NCBI RefSeq assembly: GCF_002950575.1
Contig: NZ_CP026923.1
Coordinates: 1,674,001-1,738,000 of the forward strand
Source: Pontimonas salivibrio
Lineage (GTDB): Bacteria; Actinomycetota; Actinomycetes; Actinomycetales; Microbacteriaceae
Direction: 5' to 3'
Length of the DNA: 64,000 nt
Under the pieces are notes generated by a model, which was not told the origin of the DNA, ran no database searches, and saw only the letters and a list, made by a program, of their open reading frames with translations. This document shows, one piece after another, positions 39,895 to 48,238 of the stretch. Within the stretch, counting starts at the first letter, position 1, and every line of letters starts with the position of its first letter. The translations under genes were made by a program, and so were the position numbers.

Positions 39895-41049
39895 TCAAGG
39901 GCGTAAATCGGTTTTCTTTCTTGCGCTCTCGCAGTGGCGTGTAGCAATTCGGGCAATATGGAGCTCTTCATTGGTGGGTATTACCCACAGCGACACCGAG
40001 GAACCATCAGCAGAAATAAGCCGGGGTTCACCTGACTCAGCCTTATTTCTGCTCTCGTCTATATGGATTCCGAGACCCTCTAGGTCAGAAACTGCACTTA
40101 AGCGAAGTTCTGGGCTGTTTTCGCCAATACCGCCGGTGAACACGATGGCGTCTAGACCACCCAACTGGGCGAGGTAGGCCCCCAGGTAGTGCTTGGCCCT
40201 CCACGTCCACACGTCAAGGGCGTGTAAAGCATCGGGGTCGCCGTGTTCTGCGTGTTCGTAGAGGTCTCGCATATCGGAATGACCGGACAACCCCAGCAGG
40301 CCGCTGTTGCGGTTCAGCACCTCATCAACCTGCTCTGGACTTAATCCCGCTTCCCTTTGCAAATACAGGACCACCGAGGGGTCAATGTCCCCAGAGCGTG
40401 TGCCCATGACTAGGCCTGCCAGTGGGGTAAGCCCCATCGATGTATCCACGGCAACACCGCCACGGACAGCAGCCACCGAGGAGCCATTGCCCAGGTGAAA
40501 CGACACCACCCGCACGGGCTTTTCAGACGGTGGCATGAGCCTCGACAATTCACCCGTCACGTAGTCGTGACTGGTGCCATGGAATCCGTATTTACGGATT
40601 CCATATTTCTCCACCAGGTCGCGAGGAAGCGCGTAGTCATATGCGGCAGGAGACAGCGTGGAAAAAAACGCGGTATCAAAGACGGCCACCTGGGGTAACT
40701 GCGGCATCACTTCGGTGACGGCATGAATCCCTTCCAGATTTGCCGGATTGTGAAGGGGCGCCAGGGCTCTGACTTTTTCAATTCCTGAAATCACGTCCTG
40801 GTCGATTAATACAGGTCTCGTGAAGCGGGCCCCACCGTGGACGACCCGGTGACCCACAAGATCAAGTGACACGTTGGCTGGCAGGGAGGCCACGATGTCC
40901 GCAATCGCTTCCTTGTGGGTAGCAAAGTCGCCCCCATCGATTCCGACACGGTCCCTTTGGCCCTTGTCGACGACCTGCTCTGAGGGCAGGTCAATGACTT
41001 GGTATTTCACGGACGAGGAACCAGAGTTCACGACCAGGACTTGGGTCAT
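39895..41049 (-). CDS. ackA: Acetate kinase
   Basis: 384 aa; interconverts acetyl phosphate and acetate with ATP. N-terminal phosphate loop VLVVNSGSSSVKYQVIDLP, ASKHA-fold motifs YGFHGTSHDYVTGELSRL, HLGNGSSVAAVRGGVAVDTS and FTGGIGENSPELR. The start ATG overlaps the pta stop by 4 bp (ATGA), so it is coupled to phosphotransacetylase. Together they run acetyl-CoA/acetate overflow or acetate use. Confidence 0.96.
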   Translation of the reverse strand: MTQVLVVNSGSSSVKYQVIDLPSEQVVDKGQRDRVGIDGGDFATHKEAIADIVASLPANVSLDLVGHRVVHGGARFTRPVLIDQDVISGIEKVRALAPLHNPANLEGIHAVTEVMPQLPQVAVFDTAFFSTLSPAAYDYALPRDLVEKYGIRKYGFHGTSHDYVTGELSRLMPPSEKPVRVVSFHLGNGSSVAAVRGGVAVDTSMGLTPLAGLVMGTRSGDIDPSVVLYLQREAGLSPEQVDEVLNRNSGLLGLSGHSDMRDLYEHAEHGDPDALHALDVWTWRAKHYLGAYLAQLGGLDAIVFTGGIGENSPELRLSAVSDLEGLGIHIDESRNKAESGEPRLISADGSSVSLWVIPTNEELHIARIATRHCESARKKTDLRP

Positions 41050-43169
41050 GAGGCCACCGCCTCATGACCTTGGGCTTGAATTGCGGTGATGGCGACCGTG
41101 TTCACAATGTCTCTAACGGTGGCGCCGCGGGAAAGATCGTTGACGGGTTTATTGAGCCCTTGGAGTACTGGACCAATCGCGATGGCCCCGGCACTGCGCT
41201 GGACCGCCTTGTAGGTGTTGTTTCCGGTGTTCAGGTCGGGAAAAACAAAGACTGTGGCACGGCCGGCCACATCAGAGTCTGGCATCTTTGTCCGGGCCAC
41301 CGTGGGCTCGGCTGCGGCATCGTATTGGATGGGACCCTCGATGGGCAGATCGGGCCGCAGCTTTCGCAAGAGCGCTGTTGCTGTGCGAACCTTTTCTACT
41401 TCAGTGCCTCGACCGGACTCACCGGTCGAGTAAGAAAGCATCGCCACCCTGGGTTCAATACCGAACTGTGCGGCGGTTTGCGCCGCACCAGCGGCAATAT
41501 CGGCTAGTTCTTCTGCCGTGGGCTCTGGCACCACGGCACAGTCGCCGTAGACCAACACCCGATCGGCTAAACACATGAAAAAGACGCTGGATACGACAGA
41601 AACTCCGGGAGTGGTTTTGATGATCTGAAAACTGGGTGTAATCGTGTGGGCGGTGGTGTTTACCGCACCAGAGACCATGCCATCTGCCAACGCCAGGTGG
41701 ACCATCATCGTGCCAAAAAACGACACATCCACCACAATGTCCCGCGCCTGCTCCACGGTCATCCCTTTGTGTTCGCGCAAACGGAAATACTCGGCCGCGA
41801 AGCGCTCGCGCAAACCCTCATCAAAAGGCGAGAGCACATTTGCGCCCTCCAAACTCACACCCAATTCGCTCGCCCGCGAGCGAATTTCCTGCTCATCACC
41901 CAGCAGGGTGAGGCGAACGACGCCCCTCGCTAAGAGGGTGGCGGCCGCCCGAATGATCCGATCGTCACTGCCCTCCGGCAACACAATGTGTTTCAGATCC
42001 GACTTCGCGCGCTCGAGTAAGTCATATTCGAACATGAGGGGTGTGACCACATCTGATTTCGCCACGTTGAAGCTCTCCAGCAGCGACTCCGCATCCACGT
42101 TGTCTCGAAAGAGAGCCAACGCAGTGTCGTATTTCCCCTGCGAATCTGCTGCCATTCGCCCCCTCGCGCCGGTCACCTGAAGCACAGTCTCATACGTATC
42201 CGATTGGGTCTGAATAATCGGCAACCGGGAGTGCAGACCAGATAACAGCGACGAGACCACCTCGGGGATCTTCACACCGCCATAAAGCACCACCCCGGCG
42301 AGGCCCGGGAAGTTTTCACTCTGGTGGGCCAATACGACCGCCATCAACACTTCGTAACGATCGGCGGGGACCAACACGAGATAACCCTCTCGAAGACGGG
42401 TCAACACGGTTTCCAGCTCCATGGCGGCTACCATCACGCCGAGCGCCTCCCGCCCCAGTGCTTCCTGGTCGCCCTGAACCAGCTGGCCATCGACGGCCGC
42501 AATGACACTGGCGACAGTGGGCGATACCAACACACGGTTTTCCGGAACGGTGGCAACAAGAAGACCTGAAGCCACTGCGCGTAACGCTTCTAGGATGGCC
42601 TCCTTATCGGAGGGCTCTGCCCGGTTCACAATGACCGCAACGGGGCGCGCATGGGCTTCGCGAATTTCTGCCAACGCAGAAGATGCAACCCTTGCAACAT
42701 CTTCGGCGCTTCTCGCCGGTGCGGAGGCAAGACCTCTGTGCGCCTGTTCCGCAGGGTCCCTTCCGGTTACCACCAAGACCACAGGGATGCCCAGATTGGT
42801 CGCAATCTGGGCATTGAACTCGAACTCGGTGGGATTACCCACATCGGTGTAGTCGGAGCCTAAAACCACCACAGAATCGCAGCGCGCTTCCAGCGCGCGA
42901 TATTTCCGAACTATCTCGGACATGGCGGCGTCTGGATCTGTGTGGACCTGGTCGTAGCTCACCCCCACGCAGGCGTCGTAATCCAGATCGACAGCCTCGT
43001 GGGAGAGCAATAGCTCTAAGACGTAATCCCTATCGTCACCGGAGCGGGCGACGGGACGAAAAACCCCCACTGTGGAAACCGTGCCGGCGAGCGCGTCGAT
43101 AAGTCCCAGGGCTACTGTGGATTTTCCCGAGAAGCCCTCGGCCGCTGTGATGCACACACCGGAAGCCAT
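41046..43169 (-). CDS. pta: Phosphate acetyltransferase (long form)
   Basis: Transfers acetyl between CoA and phosphate. About 707 aa from ATG 43169 (MASGVCITAAEGFSGKSTVA); the frame runs open to 43301 but the extra residues do not fit the family. N-terminal BioD-like P-loop domain (GFSGKSTVALGL), a DRTGG middle domain (VLVPADRYEVLMAVVLAHQ), and a catalytic C-terminal domain from about residue 385 (KHIVLPEGSDDRIIRAAATL; VMLSYSTGESGRGTEVEKV; PDLNTGNNTYKAVQRSAGA). The three-domain form suggests allosteric control. First gene of pta-ackA. Confidence 0.95.
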   Translation of the reverse strand: MASGVCITAAEGFSGKSTVALGLIDALAGTVSTVGVFRPVARSGDDRDYVLELLLSHEAVDLDYDACVGVSYDQVHTDPDAAMSEIVRKYRALEARCDSVVVLGSDYTDVGNPTEFEFNAQIATNLGIPVVLVVTGRDPAEQAHRGLASAPARSAEDVARVASSALAEIREAHARPVAVIVNRAEPSDKEAILEALRAVASGLLVATVPENRVLVSPTVASVIAAVDGQLVQGDQEALGREALGVMVAAMELETVLTRLREGYLVLVPADRYEVLMAVVLAHQSENFPGLAGVVLYGGVKIPEVVSSLLSGLHSRLPIIQTQSDTYETVLQVTGARGRMAADSQGKYDTALALFRDNVDAESLLESFNVAKSDVVTPLMFEYDLLERAKSDLKHIVLPEGSDDRIIRAAATLLARGVVRLTLLGDEQEIRSRASELGVSLEGANVLSPFDEGLRERFAAEYFRLREHKGMTVEQARDIVVDVSFFGTMMVHLALADGMVSGAVNTTAHTITPSFQIIKTTPGVSVVSSVFFMCLADRVLVYGDCAVVPEPTAEELADIAAGAAQTAAQFGIEPRVAMLSYSTGESGRGTEVEKVRTATALLRKLRPDLPIEGPIQYDAAAEPTVARTKMPDSDVAGRATVFVFPDLNTGNNTYKAVQRSAGAIAIGPVLQGLNKPVNDLSRGATVRDIVNTVAITAIQAQGHEAVAS

Positions 43170-43341
43170 AGCTACAGAGTACGCGCCACTGGTGACCTCA
43201 AAAAACGACTCCCCGCGCACCCACCAGAGCCCAGCGACCCTTGCTACGTTTCCGTCCTGGGGGATTGACCGAGATGGCGCCACGCGAGGAGCCAACCTCA
43301 AGTCTACCGTTAGGATTGGGAGGGCCCTTCGGGGCAGAGCC

Positions 43342-43429
43342 GGAGGATTCGCCTAGTGGCCTATGGCGCACGCTTGGAAAGCGTGTTGGGTTAACGCCCT
43401 CGGGGGTTCGAATCCCCCATCCTCCGCCA
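43342..43429 (+). tRNA. tRNA-Ser (GGA) with encoded CCA
   Basis: Class II cloverleaf: acceptor GGAGGAT with ATCCTCC, anticodon loop containing CTTGGAAAG (anticodon GGA), an extra arm, T-arm GGGGGTTCGAATCCCCC, discriminator G and encoded CCA (43427-43429). The last 15 bases of the gene plus one more are repeated twice downstream, each time before an IS481-type unit; the tRNA itself is complete. Confidence 0.95.
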
Positions 43430-43430
43430 A
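43415..43430 (+). repeat. 16-bp tRNA-Ser 3' repeat, copy A
   Basis: CCCCATCCTCCGCCAA: end of the T-arm, the acceptor 3' strand, discriminator, CCA and one A. This original copy is part of the tRNA gene. Perfect further copies are at 43814-43829 and 45197-45212. The IS481-type unit begins right after it with TGT. Confidence 0.9.
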
Positions 43431-43813
43431 TGTGGTGTCTCACGACATCGTTGATAGATGTCTCGCGACATAGTTGAGAGTTGTGAATTTCCGCGGGATC
43501 CCTCTTACGCCGGCTTCTCGCGTGGCGATCGCCTCTTCTCAGGGCTGGTAGGCGCAAGCTTGCCTGCCCTTTTGAATACGGGCAGGCAAGTTTGAAAAAG
43601 GGTGAGAACGGCTGCTTAAAGGGACATGGCGCTGCGGAAAAGGAACGCTCGGCAGTAGCCCGTTATGAACCTCAGAGATGGATTCCTGCTACCTCGAGAT
43701 AGGAACTATGTCGTGACACATCAAAAAGTGAACCCCCATTCCTCAGGAACCCCCGCGTGCGCAATATCAACGATGTGGTGAGACAGATATCAACGATGTC
43801 CTGAACCTGGACA
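43431..43813 (-). mobile_element. Internally deleted IS481-type unit (383 bp)
   Basis: Begins TGTGGTGTCTCACGACATCG directly after the tRNA and ends ...GGACA before repeat copy B. Its first 47 bases match the left end of the intact unit at 43830 with two differences; its last 49 bases are identical to that unit's right end. Bases near 43708-43735 match the promoter side of the intact unit (GTCGTGACACATCAAAAA). The transposase gene is gone; the centre (about 43478-43705) is unrelated. It is therefore a non-autonomous, deleted relative. Confidence 0.75.
43559..43590. other. Strong hairpin in the deleted IS481-type unit
   Basis: CTTGCCTGCCC and GGGCAGGCAAG form a perfect 11-bp stem with a 10-base loop, followed by TTTG. 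It may be the former terminator of tRNA-Ser displaced by insertion, or a hairpin carried by the unit. Confidence 0.45.
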
Positions 43814-43829
43814 CCCCATCCTCCGCCAA
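43814..43829 (+). repeat. 16-bp tRNA-Ser 3' repeat, copy B
   Basis: Exact copy of the 16-bp tRNA-Ser end CCCCATCCTCCGCCAA between the deleted and the intact IS481-type units. With copy C it directly flanks the intact unit, as a target duplication would. Confidence 0.9.
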
Positions 43830-45196
43830 TGTGATGTCTCAGGACATCGTTGATAGATGTCTCGCGACATAGTTGATATTCAAGGGTTCGCTGCGTCGCG
43901 ATTCGGCCAGCGTCCTGCGGGTTTGAGTGTGTTGGGCCAGTAGTTCTTTTCAGGGTTGATGTGGTGTTGGCTGAGGACTTCGCCGGTGGTGAGTTCTGTG
44001 ATGGTGACCGTGGTGTCGTCGATGAGCATGAGGACTCTTTTTCGTGCGTTTTCGACTCGGCAGCCAAGGTGGTGCATTTTTCCGGCGCGCCTTAGTGAGC
44101 CTTTGCCTTTGGGGTCGAGTCGGTCGATGCGAATTCGGTAGTGGGTGGCGTCTGCTGGGGTGCGTGGGGTGGCTTTGGGTGTGGAGTGGTAAGCGTGGTC
44201 GGGTGTCTGGCCTTCTAGGGACCTGTGGGGTCTTTTGGTGTTGTAGGCGTGTTGGAACTCGTCTAGTTGGTGTTGTAGTTCGTGGAGGTTTTCCGCGGGG
44301 GGCCTGGCGGCGAGCCAACGTTTCTGGGTTTGGTGGAAGCGTTCGATTTTGCCTTGGGTTTGGGGGTGGTTGGGGGAGCCGTTTTTCTGTCGAATACCGA
44401 GGGCTGCGGGGAGGTATTCGAAACCGTTTCGTCCTCCGGTGAAGCGGGAGGTGTAAACACTTCCGTTATCGGTCAGGGTGGGCTCTGGCAGGCCGTAGTA
44501 GTCAGTGTTTTGGGTGAAAGTATCGATCACGATGTCTCCGGTGATGCGCGGGTGGGCGTGGAGGGAGAGTAAGAATCGGGAGTGGTCGTCCAACCAGTTG
44601 ATGATTTCAATGTCGGTGCCGTCCGCGAGTCGCCAGTGGGTGAAATCAGATTGCCAACACTCGTTGGGTTGGTCGGCTTGGAAGCGAATGTAGGAAGACT
44701 TGGGGCGTTTTTTGGGTTCGGGAATGATCAGGCCAGCCCGTTTCAGAATGCGACTAATTGTTGAGCGAGACGGTGCGGGGAGGCCCTCATGGATCAGGCG
44801 GTCTCTGATGGAATGGGGGCCTGCATCGAAACCCTCGTGAGTGAGTTGACGGCGTAATTCAAGGACGCGATTAGCGGCCTCGGGCGCAGTGTGGTTTTTG
44901 TTGCTTCGGGGTTTTCGGGAGCGGGGTTCTAACCCGGCGTCGCCCTCGCGTTCGTAGCGGGTGACGAGCTCGTGGACCCATTGCCACGAGACACCATATT
45001 TTCGTGCGACCTCAGCTTTCGTGAGGCCTTGCTGGACGACAGACAGAACAATTACCCGTGACTTTGACATTCCTCATTCTGCTGTGAACGGTGTCGTGAC
45101 ACATCAAAAAACGAACCCCCGAGGGTTTCGATAACCTAAGAAGCGACTATCAACGATGTGGTGAGACAGATATCAACGATGTCCTGAACCTGGACA
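43830..45196 (-). mobile_element. Intact IS481-type insertion sequence
   Basis: 1367 bp with TGT...ACA ends. Inverted termini are TGTGATGTCTCAGGACATCG at the left and, on the opposite strand, TGTCCAGGTTCAGGACATCG at the right. Each end holds two copies of a related motif (ACATCGTTGATA then ACAT-x-GTTGATA: 43839-43878 and 45148-45187), likely the transposase binding sites. One transposase gene on the minus strand fills the interior. Direct repeats of 16 bp from tRNA-Ser flank it on both sides. Confidence 0.88.
43880..45070 (-). CDS. IS481-family transposase
   Basis: 396 aa. N-terminal HTH (LTKAEVARKYGVSWQWVHEL), a basic linker (EPRSRKPRSNKNHTAPE), second HTH region (STISRILKRAGLIIPEPKKR), and an rve core with catalytic residues in ECWQSDFTHWRLADGTDIEI (Asp), PEPTLTDNGSVYTSRF (Asp) and TQGKIERFHQTQKRWL (Glu). 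A C-terminal beta domain follows (VLMLIDDTTVTITEL). All catalytic positions are present, so it may be active. Start ATG; about 125 bp separate it from the right end of the element. Confidence 0.92.
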   Translation of the reverse strand: MSKSRVIVLSVVQQGLTKAEVARKYGVSWQWVHELVTRYEREGDAGLEPRSRKPRSNKNHTAPEAANRVLELRRQLTHEGFDAGPHSIRDRLIHEGLPAPSRSTISRILKRAGLIIPEPKKRPKSSYIRFQADQPNECWQSDFTHWRLADGTDIEIINWLDDHSRFLLSLHAHPRITGDIVIDTFTQNTDYYGLPEPTLTDNGSVYTSRFTGGRNGFEYLPAALGIRQKNGSPNHPQTQGKIERFHQTQKRWLAARPPAENLHELQHQLDEFQHAYNTKRPHRSLEGQTPDHAYHSTPKATPRTPADATHYRIRIDRLDPKGKGSLRRAGKMHHLGCRVENARKRVLMLIDDTTVTITELTTGEVLSQHHINPEKNYWPNTLKPAGRWPNRDAANP

Positions 45197-45212
45197 CCCC
45201 ATCCTCCGCCAA
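45197..45212 (+). repeat. 16-bp tRNA-Ser 3' repeat, copy C
   Basis: Third exact copy of CCCCATCCTCCGCCAA. It borders the right end of the intact IS481-type unit and is followed at once by another truncated IS left end (45213-45234). Confidence 0.9.
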
Positions 45213-45234
45213 TGTGGTGTCTCAGGACATCGTT
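45213..45234 (-). mobile_element. Truncated left end of a third IS481-type unit
   Basis: TGTGGTGTCTCAGGACATCG plus TT, matching the left ends at 43431 and 43830, then diverging into unrelated sequence. It shows that at least three units once lay in tandem here, or that the array ended by deletion. Confidence 0.65.
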
Positions 45235-45331
45235 CACATTCGGAGCTTGTACAGGCGAAAAATCCTGCGGCCAATTGGGAAGATTGCGCGAGGAGTGCGC
45301 CTTGGGGTTTCATGACTTCGCACCCTGAGAT

Positions 45332-47281
45332 CTACCGAATGGAATGCCCTATTTTTTCCGCTATTTGGGTTGCGACAAGCTCCGAGCCTAAGAGATTCAA
45401 GTGATCATTGTCTCGATACACGACACCGTAATCGGGAACGTCCATTGTGCAGAAGTCTCCTTCGCAGAATAGGCCGTAGGTGTCCATCAAGTAGGCCGAT
45501 TGGGATGATTCGACGACGGCCTCTAAGTCTTTTTGCACTTCTTCGCGGCTGAATTCGATGGCTTTCACCGGAAAGTCACACTCTCGTGGGGCAAAAATGT
45601 AGGCGCTGGTCTTGCAGTTGTCAGGATTGAATGGGGCGGTCGGAATGTCGTTGGTAATGATGACCCGTTTGCCGGCGTCCTCCAGTGTGGCCACTGTGGT
45701 GGCAAGTTCGTCAACAGGCACCCCAAACAACATCCACCAGTTGGAAATCACCACCGTGTGAATACTCCCTGACTCAGCAACGGTGTGGAGGATGTTCCGC
45801 ATTTGCGCTGAACTGCCCGCGACGGCAAGTTCACCTGAGCGGATGTAATACCCGACATTTTCTTCTGGCAGGGCTGTGGCAAGACCGGCAAATAGGTGCT
45901 CAGCGTGACTGTCTCCCACCAATGCCACGCTGAGGCCTTCGGTTTCTTTCGATTGTTGGCATCGCAGGAAGCCCTTCCATCTGTCTGCTTCGTCTCGAAT
46001 CGCTAGGGGAAGACAAGGAAAAAAACGTTCTTCGACCGTCTCATGAAAAAGGTCGTGCCCGACATCACCAGGCACGGTATCGATCACCCCTTGCCGTTCG
46101 AGGGCGTCTCGATAGGTATCGCCCGCAACGGACCACAGCCCTGCCACAAGAAACGGCGTCACCCCCAAGGCCACCGCGCGAACGCTTACCCGGCTACTGA
46201 CCGGCCATTGTCTGCTTCGAAATTTGGTTTCTACCCAGTAGTAGGAAATCACGCTCGCAAGCAAAGAGAGTCCGACGACCGCAACCATCCGTTGAGGGTT
46301 GTTGGGAAAACCAAACTCCTTCGCGAAATATAAGACGGGCCAGTGCCAGAGATAAAGCGAGTAGGACAAATCACCCAACCAACGCAACGGCTTAATTGAC
46401 AACGCCCCGTTGAGTGATTTTTCGCCTTCAACCATTCGAGATCCAGCGACGATGAGAAGCGCTGTCCCCACAGTGGGTATCAGGGTGGTGAGCCCCGGTG
46501 TCGAATTGTCTTCGCTCACAAAAAACAACCCGAAGGCAATTGCCAGCAGGCCCACGGTTGCAAGGGTGGCACCCATAGCCCGAGGGAGGGCACCGAGCCT
46601 CCGAACCACCAGTAGTGCGAGGATGCCTAAACCAAACTCCCAAATCCGCGGGAGTGGCGAATAAAAACCCAACACGTCCATCTCCCCAAGACCCGGCACT
46701 CTCACTTCCCCGAAAGACAGAGCAAAGGAGAGCACCGAGATGAGCAGTACGGTCACAAACAGGAGCACGTCTCGAGGAGGCTTGCTCTTACGAGTCCCCG
46801 CGCCGAGTGCGAGGAGCAGTAGCGGGAAGATGAGGTAGAACTGCCACTCCACACTCAGAGACCAAGTGTGGATGAGCGGATTCATTGCGGGCGCAAACCC
46901 AAAATAGCCACCGGAGAGATCAGCGATCACAAAGTTGGACGTCCCGAGTAACGCCGAAGCGCCCGTCAGAACAGCATTTTCTTGAATGGCCGGCGATGTG
47001 AAAACGAATACGGCCAATGCCATGGTGACCAACACGACAATTGCAAGAGCAGGAATCAGGCGAAAAAAACGCCTGGCAAAAAACTTTGCCCACCGAATAT
47101 GCCCATCGCTCTCCCACTCATGAAGCAAAATTTGTCCGATAACAAACCCTGAGATGACGAAGAAAATGTCGACGCCCAAAAAACCGCCCGGAAAGAAAAT
47201 TCCAAGGTGGTACGCAACGACCGCAACAACAGCAATCCCACGGAGTCCCTGGAGGTCGGGCCTAAAAGTTCTTTTACTCAT
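45332..47281 (-). CDS. Acyltransferase-3 / SGNH O-acetyltransferase (OafA-like)
   Basis: 649 aa from ATG 47281 (MSKRTFRPDLQGLRGIAVVA); GTG 47287 is also possible. Residues 1-370 form the membrane acyltransferase domain with about ten segments (FPGGFLGVDIFFVISGFVIG; THTWSLSVEWQFYLIFPLLL-like tract). The SGNH domain carries nucleophile Ser in VALVGDSHAEHLFAGL and catalytic Asp/His in YRDNDHLNLLGSELVA. Same architecture as the protein at 17387. Likely acetylates the surface glycan made by this island. Confidence 0.9.
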   Translation of the reverse strand: MSKRTFRPDLQGLRGIAVVAVVAYHLGIFFPGGFLGVDIFFVISGFVIGQILLHEWESDGHIRWAKFFARRFFRLIPALAIVVLVTMALAVFVFTSPAIQENAVLTGASALLGTSNFVIADLSGGYFGFAPAMNPLIHTWSLSVEWQFYLIFPLLLLALGAGTRKSKPPRDVLLFVTVLLISVLSFALSFGEVRVPGLGEMDVLGFYSPLPRIWEFGLGILALLVVRRLGALPRAMGATLATVGLLAIAFGLFFVSEDNSTPGLTTLIPTVGTALLIVAGSRMVEGEKSLNGALSIKPLRWLGDLSYSLYLWHWPVLYFAKEFGFPNNPQRMVAVVGLSLLASVISYYWVETKFRSRQWPVSSRVSVRAVALGVTPFLVAGLWSVAGDTYRDALERQGVIDTVPGDVGHDLFHETVEERFFPCLPLAIRDEADRWKGFLRCQQSKETEGLSVALVGDSHAEHLFAGLATALPEENVGYYIRSGELAVAGSSAQMRNILHTVAESGSIHTVVISNWWMLFGVPVDELATTVATLEDAGKRVIITNDIPTAPFNPDNCKTSAYIFAPRECDFPVKAIEFSREEVQKDLEAVVESSQSAYLMDTYGLFCEGDFCTMDVPDYGVVYRDNDHLNLLGSELVATQIAEKIGHSIR

Positions 47282-47381
47282 TACCACTCACTATTTGTGT
47301 GTATCGCCATTGACGCTCGGCCTCACGCGGCCGTTGATATATAGGCCTTTTCAGCGTAGTAGGTCGGCTCATTTCCGCCTG

Positions 47382-47621
47382 GTGACACTCCTCGGATTGG
47401 TCAGTGCGGCCGTTTGGTGTTGTAACACCAACCTCTACTCGAGACTCGAGGATTCTACCTACCCGAAAGTTCTCGAAGAAGGCCATTTCTTGGTCAGTTC
47501 GGACCTCGACATTGCAAACTGGGACTCGGTGATGGCATCCTCACAAAGCTTGCTTTTAGGGCTGATAGTCGTTTTCATTCCCAGTTCAAGGATTCGGTCC
47601 GCATACGCAAAAGAATGCTAG
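47382..47621 (+). CDS. Possible small membrane protein or gene fragment
   Basis: A 79-codon frame from GTG 47382: an N-terminal hydrophobic segment (TLLGLVSAAVWC), a polar middle (NTNLYSRLEDSTYPKVLEEG), and a second hydrophobic segment (SSQSLLLGLIVVFIPSS) with basic end RIRSAYAKEC. The composition is protein-like, unlike the neighbouring DNA. No ribosome-binding site or family was recognised. It is divergent from the acyltransferase and could be a remnant of a larger membrane gene. Confidence 0.35.
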   Translation: MTLLGLVSAAVWCCNTNLYSRLEDSTYPKVLEEGHFLVSSDLDIANWDSVMASSQSLLLGLIVVFIPSSRIRSAYAKEC

Positions 47622-47928
47622 TTTGAGCCACAGGTGAAATGATGAATCCGCCATGCGAGGCGCTCAATGAAGCTCCAAACCTCCAGATTGAGTGGCTTGC
47701 CGGTCAACTCTTCAATTGTCGACAGGGTCGACGCGGACCAGCCAACACTCTTCCGTAAGAACACGTCGGTGAGTAACGCCACAACAGCGAACACTGTCCG
47801 GATTGCCTCACAGGCGATGCCCGCCCTTCACCGCTGGTCTTGAAAATTTGGTTGGAACTTATGGTTAACCTTGTGAGCGGGACACAAATCAGGAAGTTTG
47901 TTTTTTTCCTAGAAGTCTTTTGTGCCAT
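47622..47928 (-). pseudogene. Possible decayed minus-strand gene
   Basis: An ATG at 47928 opens MAQKTSRKKTNFLICVPLTR and runs to about 47840; from there a different minus-strand frame continues for about 70 codons (IRTVFAVVALLTDVFLRKSV ... SFIERLAWRIHHFTCGSN) to a stop at 47622. The two could be one short gene broken by a frameshift. No family was recognised. Confidence 0.28.
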
Positions 47929-48155
47929 TTAACCCCATTGAATCACCGGATTTTCGTGGTCCAGGGCACCTTGTCCCATCCGATCAGCCAGCGTTCGCGC
48001 TTGAGCATGTAATTGATTCTCCTAAATCCAAAAAACCCTCATCGTTTTCTGCCTGACCCCTCGGAGGCTCACCTCCCAGTGGCGGGTCGTGCAAGGCACA
48101 ATCCCACAACGGCCGGCTCCTCTCAGCCGGATGACCGCATCTGGGCATCAGCCTG
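47929..48155. other. Left flank of the IS407-like element
   Basis: No gene was recognised. If the IS is removed with one copy of its 4-bp duplication, a plus-strand frame reads across the junction (QPDDRIWASA then WLPDFFPAGR and stop), but there is no supported start, so this is not called as a gene. Confidence 0.3.
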
Positions 48156-48238
48156 TGACGTGACCCCATTTTTTAGGTCCGAAAGTTATGAGAGTCGTCT
48201 TGCGGCCAGCGTCAGCTGGCAGAAAGACTGTGAACATC

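Noticed and set aside
43431-43490. CRISPR-like repeats near tRNA-Ser
   Set aside because: The repeated blocks are IS481 termini and tRNA-derived repeats, unevenly spaced by 0.4 and 1.4 kb; no array or cas genes.
43415-45212. Integrative element with tyrosine integrase using tRNA-Ser as attB
   Set aside because: The direct repeats look like att sites, but no integrase gene lies between them; only the IS481-type transposase does.
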